The notes under the pieces were generated by a model. It was not told the DNA's origin. It ran no database searches and worked only from the letters and a program-made list of their open reading frames with translations. A stretch of 64,000 nt of DNA from Eleginops maclovinus (Eukaryota; Chordata; Actinopteri; Perciformes; Eleginopidae), in assembly GCF_036324505.1 (NCBI RefSeq), contig NC_086360.1:3307546-3371545 (forward strand), in the 5' to 3' direction. The position numbers and the translations under genes are program-made. Every line of letters begins with the position of its first letter. Within the stretch, counting starts at the first letter, position 1. This document shows, one piece after another, positions 61,601-64,000 of the stretch.

Positions 61601-63760
61601 CATGTCCCTTTACAGGTTCCGTACAATTCCAACCTTGGTCATGAAAAATATATGTCTCTCTGTTGTCCACATTCATAAAGCATAAAACAGCACCCTGGCA
61701 TCACTCTCCGACTAGCTTCTGCTCTTACTGGCACTGACTTGGCACTTGGTGAAAGAATTTTAAAATGAAACTGTTTCTTTCTTTCCCTATTCTTATGTCT
61801 GCCTCTTTTCTCTGGACTAGACCAATTGACATTATAGCCTCTGCCAAAAACAAAGAAATCCCAACTTCATCACTTTGATTTAGGGCTGGATGTTGAACCA
61901 ATGTTGTTACACAGCTTTTCTATCAGCTGTTGTTTTACATTATGTCAATCCCTGAGTTTCTTTGAGAATTACAATACAAATTAGTAGTAAGACATTGTCT
62001 GAAGTGCAATGGCATAGCTCAGAAGGGTTAAACGTGAAACCAAAAAACTTCAAAAGAAAAATCCTTCTCTATTTTCCAACAAACAGTAAAGTCTTTACAG
62101 AGTAGAGACTTAATTATCTGATGTATTTAAACCCTGCCTCCAGTAATCAAAAGAGCGTTTACCCAAAAGCTATACAAGGTTCCTATTCCTGACATTGTGG
62201 AATGTGTGTGTGTGTGTGTGTGTGTGTGGGTGTGTGTGTGGGTGTGTGTGTGTGTGTGTGTGTGTAGGTGGTGAAGCTTCTCCTAAAGCATGGGTCAAAT
62301 GTCAATGACATGCATCGGGGGGGCCAGAGTGCAATGAATTTGGCGCAGGGGGAAAAAATGAAAAAGCTGCTCTCTCTCGGAGTGTCTTCCATGATACGAG
62401 AGCAGCCTTGTGAGGGCCCTGCACGGTGCAGACAAGCAGGTGAGCAACCTTTACATTTAACATTACATTTCCATTCTCTCACACATCCACTGTGTACTCC
62501 ACAACGTGATGCCCATTGTTGCTTTGACAGGATGTGCCTGTTCTCCCACACACTACGACAGTAAGCCAAGGCCAGATGCAAATGTAGCCGGGTCACTCTG
62601 AAACCAGTTTGAGACATGGTACCCAGGTTTTAGGAAGCACAAACCAAACACTGTGCCTTCATGTGTTCTTACTGACATCATCGTCATGATATGATTCTTT
62701 CAAGTCGTGGATCTCTCTAGCTGAAATCATTTGAAGTGTCAGATGTGTCATCTACATGACAATAATGTACAGAGGGATAATCATTTATTTTAATTTGAGC
62801 AGTTCTGAAATCCTGAATCAATCTTAGTTGAACATATCCAAAGAAATCAGAAAAGGGCACCTTTCAAAAAAAACTGAAGTGGTCAATCAGTAACTAAGGT
62901 GCGTAGAAGTCCGTTAAATTGTTGGGCTTTTTTATTTTGCAACATTTAATTGATTTAAAATAGTTTTGTCTCATTAAGAAAAACAATAAATACTGGAGAA
63001 GTGACACTTGTGAATAAAATATTTGGCTAATATAGTTCAATTATTATTTCCAAATTCTATAAAAGTCCAAATTGTATATTATCATATGTTCAAACCAGAA
63101 TGTTTTTTTCTTTTGAAATGAAGTTAACAGTGGGAATACCCCAAAAAGTTGTTCAATTATTGTACAGGAAAAAGAAAGATATTCTAGTGTTCGAATATCT
63201 GAGGAGCAGAAATTGCATATATTTAAATCTAAATGGAAGTGTAAATTAGGTTCATCATGTTGCTAATATATTATTGTGATAACTTGCAGAGTTGAAAAGT
63301 ATCAAAAGTTGAACCAACAAACTTGTTTCTAGCATGAGCTGATGTCACTGCAGTCGGATTAAAGTGTGTCCTTAATTCTGATCAGGGAACACATTTTAAA
63401 CCGAGTCAAAAATGTTGGAACTATGTTTACTATACTTAAAGATGTTTACACAAAGTACCAAATAACATTTTTACAACCATTTGACATTTTTTCCGCGATC
63501 AATGTGCAAATTGAATTTATTGCATGGTACAAGTTAACAGAGGCTTCAGACGTGTGATTTGTTTCAGTTGTGGTGTAAAGCTGAGGTCTGAGTGCAGGGT
63601 TCTTTCAGGTGATATGTCTTCAGAGGCTCCGTGCCACAGCAGCGTCTCTGCCAGCCGCAGTAACACATTAAGTGTTCGACCCGGAGACTTGGGTGACAGA
63701 GATGGAGTCAGAGAGCCTGGTGACATTCAGCGGAAGAAGAAAGAAACCCCCCTTGGAAAT
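58692..63760 (+). CDS. ankrd31: Ankyrin repeat protein, probably ANKRD31 (5' part; continues past the window)
   Basis: Five exons join in phase: 58692-58969, 59679-59840, 59920-60062, 62268-62439, 63609-63760. Exon 1 of this set is acidic and serine-rich (MFDGCNQEINMNGDEPSDDD). The next three exons encode ankyrin repeats: GESLLHKACKRRDLAEVRAL, GWTALHEAALKGDTAVTEEL, GISPLHDAVSGKHYEVVKLL, and a degenerate fourth (GQSAMNLAQGEKMKKLL). The fifth exon is Ser/Arg-rich and ends at GTGAGAG. ANKRD31 is a meiotic factor that binds REC114 and is needed for normal placement of double-strand breaks. It sits head-to-head with HMGCR in mammals, as here. The true start is unresolved. The first visible Met is at 58705, but an upstream exon is possible. 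Another ankyrin protein cannot be excluded without the rest. Confidence 0.72.
59141..59560. mobile_element. Second copy of the GGTCCCCTATTATGC MITE
   Basis: AAGGTCTCCTATTATGCTCT followed by a body inverted relative to 14862-15240 (CAGAGCTGTG-type, GGCCACGCCCC, CATGTCTCTGA). In the first ankyrin gene intron. The right edge is uncertain. Confidence 0.55.
60338..60791. mobile_element. hAT-type MITE with perfect 8-bp target duplication
   Basis: Ends CAGCGATTCCCACACTTT and AAAGTGTGG-type inverse (CACACTTTGGGAATCCCTG), flanked on both sides by CTTTAGTG (60330-60337 and 60792-60799). Lies in the ankyrin gene intron. Both ends carry GCGCACCCCC blocks. Confidence 0.8.
61015..61615. mobile_element. 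MITE with paired CTCGTGCTCACGCGAAAG boxes
   Basis: The left end GGGACATGGGGAAAACATTT pairs with the right end TTTCCCCATGTCCC. Each arm holds two CTCGT-GCTCACGCGAAAG-like boxes (61053-61098 on the left; inverted 61538-61590 on the right). Inverted repeats of about 80 bp. No open frame of note. Confidence 0.7.
62203..62266. repeat. (TG)n tract forming the acceptor of an ankyrin exon
   Basis: TG tract with two GGG interruptions that runs directly into TAG|GTGGTGAAG. There is no separate pyrimidine tract. Confidence 0.9.
62440..63608. other. Ankyrin-gene intron
   Basis: AT-rich, no repeat or exon recognised. A closer acceptor (TTTCAG at 63567) would read straight into a stop, so the acceptor at 63609 was chosen. 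Confidence 0.6.
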
Positions 63761-64000
63761 GTGAGAGCTCTTTACACTTCCATTCCCTTTAGACTCAAAT
63801 GGGCTTCTGTAGAAACCAATTCTGTATTAAATGTATTTTATTTATGGCACCAATTATTTGCCGTTTGTCCTTCAGGGACATGCAGATTTGTTGTACTGAA
63901 AGCTTCACTGTTTTTTCCGCTTTGATGTGAGTTTCTCATTTATTATCTTTTCATTGCTGAGTCAGGCAGTGGCCATTAGAGTGATTTTGGAGGAGGTGAG

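Noticed and set aside
63876..63899. Next ankyrin-gene exon starting GGACATGCAGATTTG
   Set aside because: The acceptor and phase fit, but the frame meets TGA after seven codons, so the true next exon is probably outside or elsewhere.

Overview
This is a vertebrate, almost certainly teleost fish, nuclear genome window. The genes are split by GT-AG introns. The non-coding DNA is crowded with long CA/TG microsatellites, minisatellites and miniature inverted-repeat transposable elements (MITEs) of types common in ray-finned fish. There is no sign of operons, phage or bacterial sequence. I assembled the exons by hand from conserved protein sequence, reading phase and splice sites.

Layout. (1) About 1-14 kb is repeat-rich. 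It holds one exon (11463-11569, minus) that resembles an alternative N-terminal exon of the ZO/TJP family, probably tjp2. (2) 14.3-24.6 kb holds a complete frataxin gene (fxn, minus, six coding exons, 181 aa). (3) 23.5-28.5 kb is a transposon cluster. Two inverted copies of one repeat family with a 33-bp minisatellite flank a 1-kb THAP-domain element with near-perfect terminal inverted repeats, itself nested in a degenerate array. (4) 30.8-49.2 kb holds a complete HMG-CoA reductase gene (hmgcr, minus). A non-coding first exon and 19 coding exons encode 882 aa, with the Insig-binding, catalytic and AMPK-site residues all present. Its introns carry a hAT transposase remnant, L2-like tails and several MITEs. 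(5) 49-58 kb is the hmgcr promoter plus intergenic DNA, with a broken DDE-like transposase gene (minus) and a cluster of a short recurring motif. (6) 58.7 kb to the window end holds the 5' part of an ankyrin-repeat gene (plus), very probably ankrd31, head-to-head with hmgcr as in mammals.

How the genes relate. HMGCR is the sterol-regulated, rate-limiting enzyme of the mevalonate pathway in the ER. Frataxin is the mitochondrial regulator of iron-sulfur cluster assembly. ANKRD31 is a meiotic factor. TJP2 is a tight-junction scaffold. They are neighbours by ancestral linkage, not by shared pathway: hmgcr-ankrd31 corresponds to human 5q13 and fxn-tjp2 to human 9q21.

The most unusual observations are the THAP element and its nested setting, dinucleotide or tetranucleotide repeats that touch or form splice sites in several genes, an 85-copy 12-bp minisatellite with a 359-codon open frame, a 15-bp motif cluster beside the broken transposase, and a small element with paired CTCGTGCTCACGCGAAAG boxes. 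No search could be run, so family names for transposons rest on ends, target-site duplications and remembered protein motifs.
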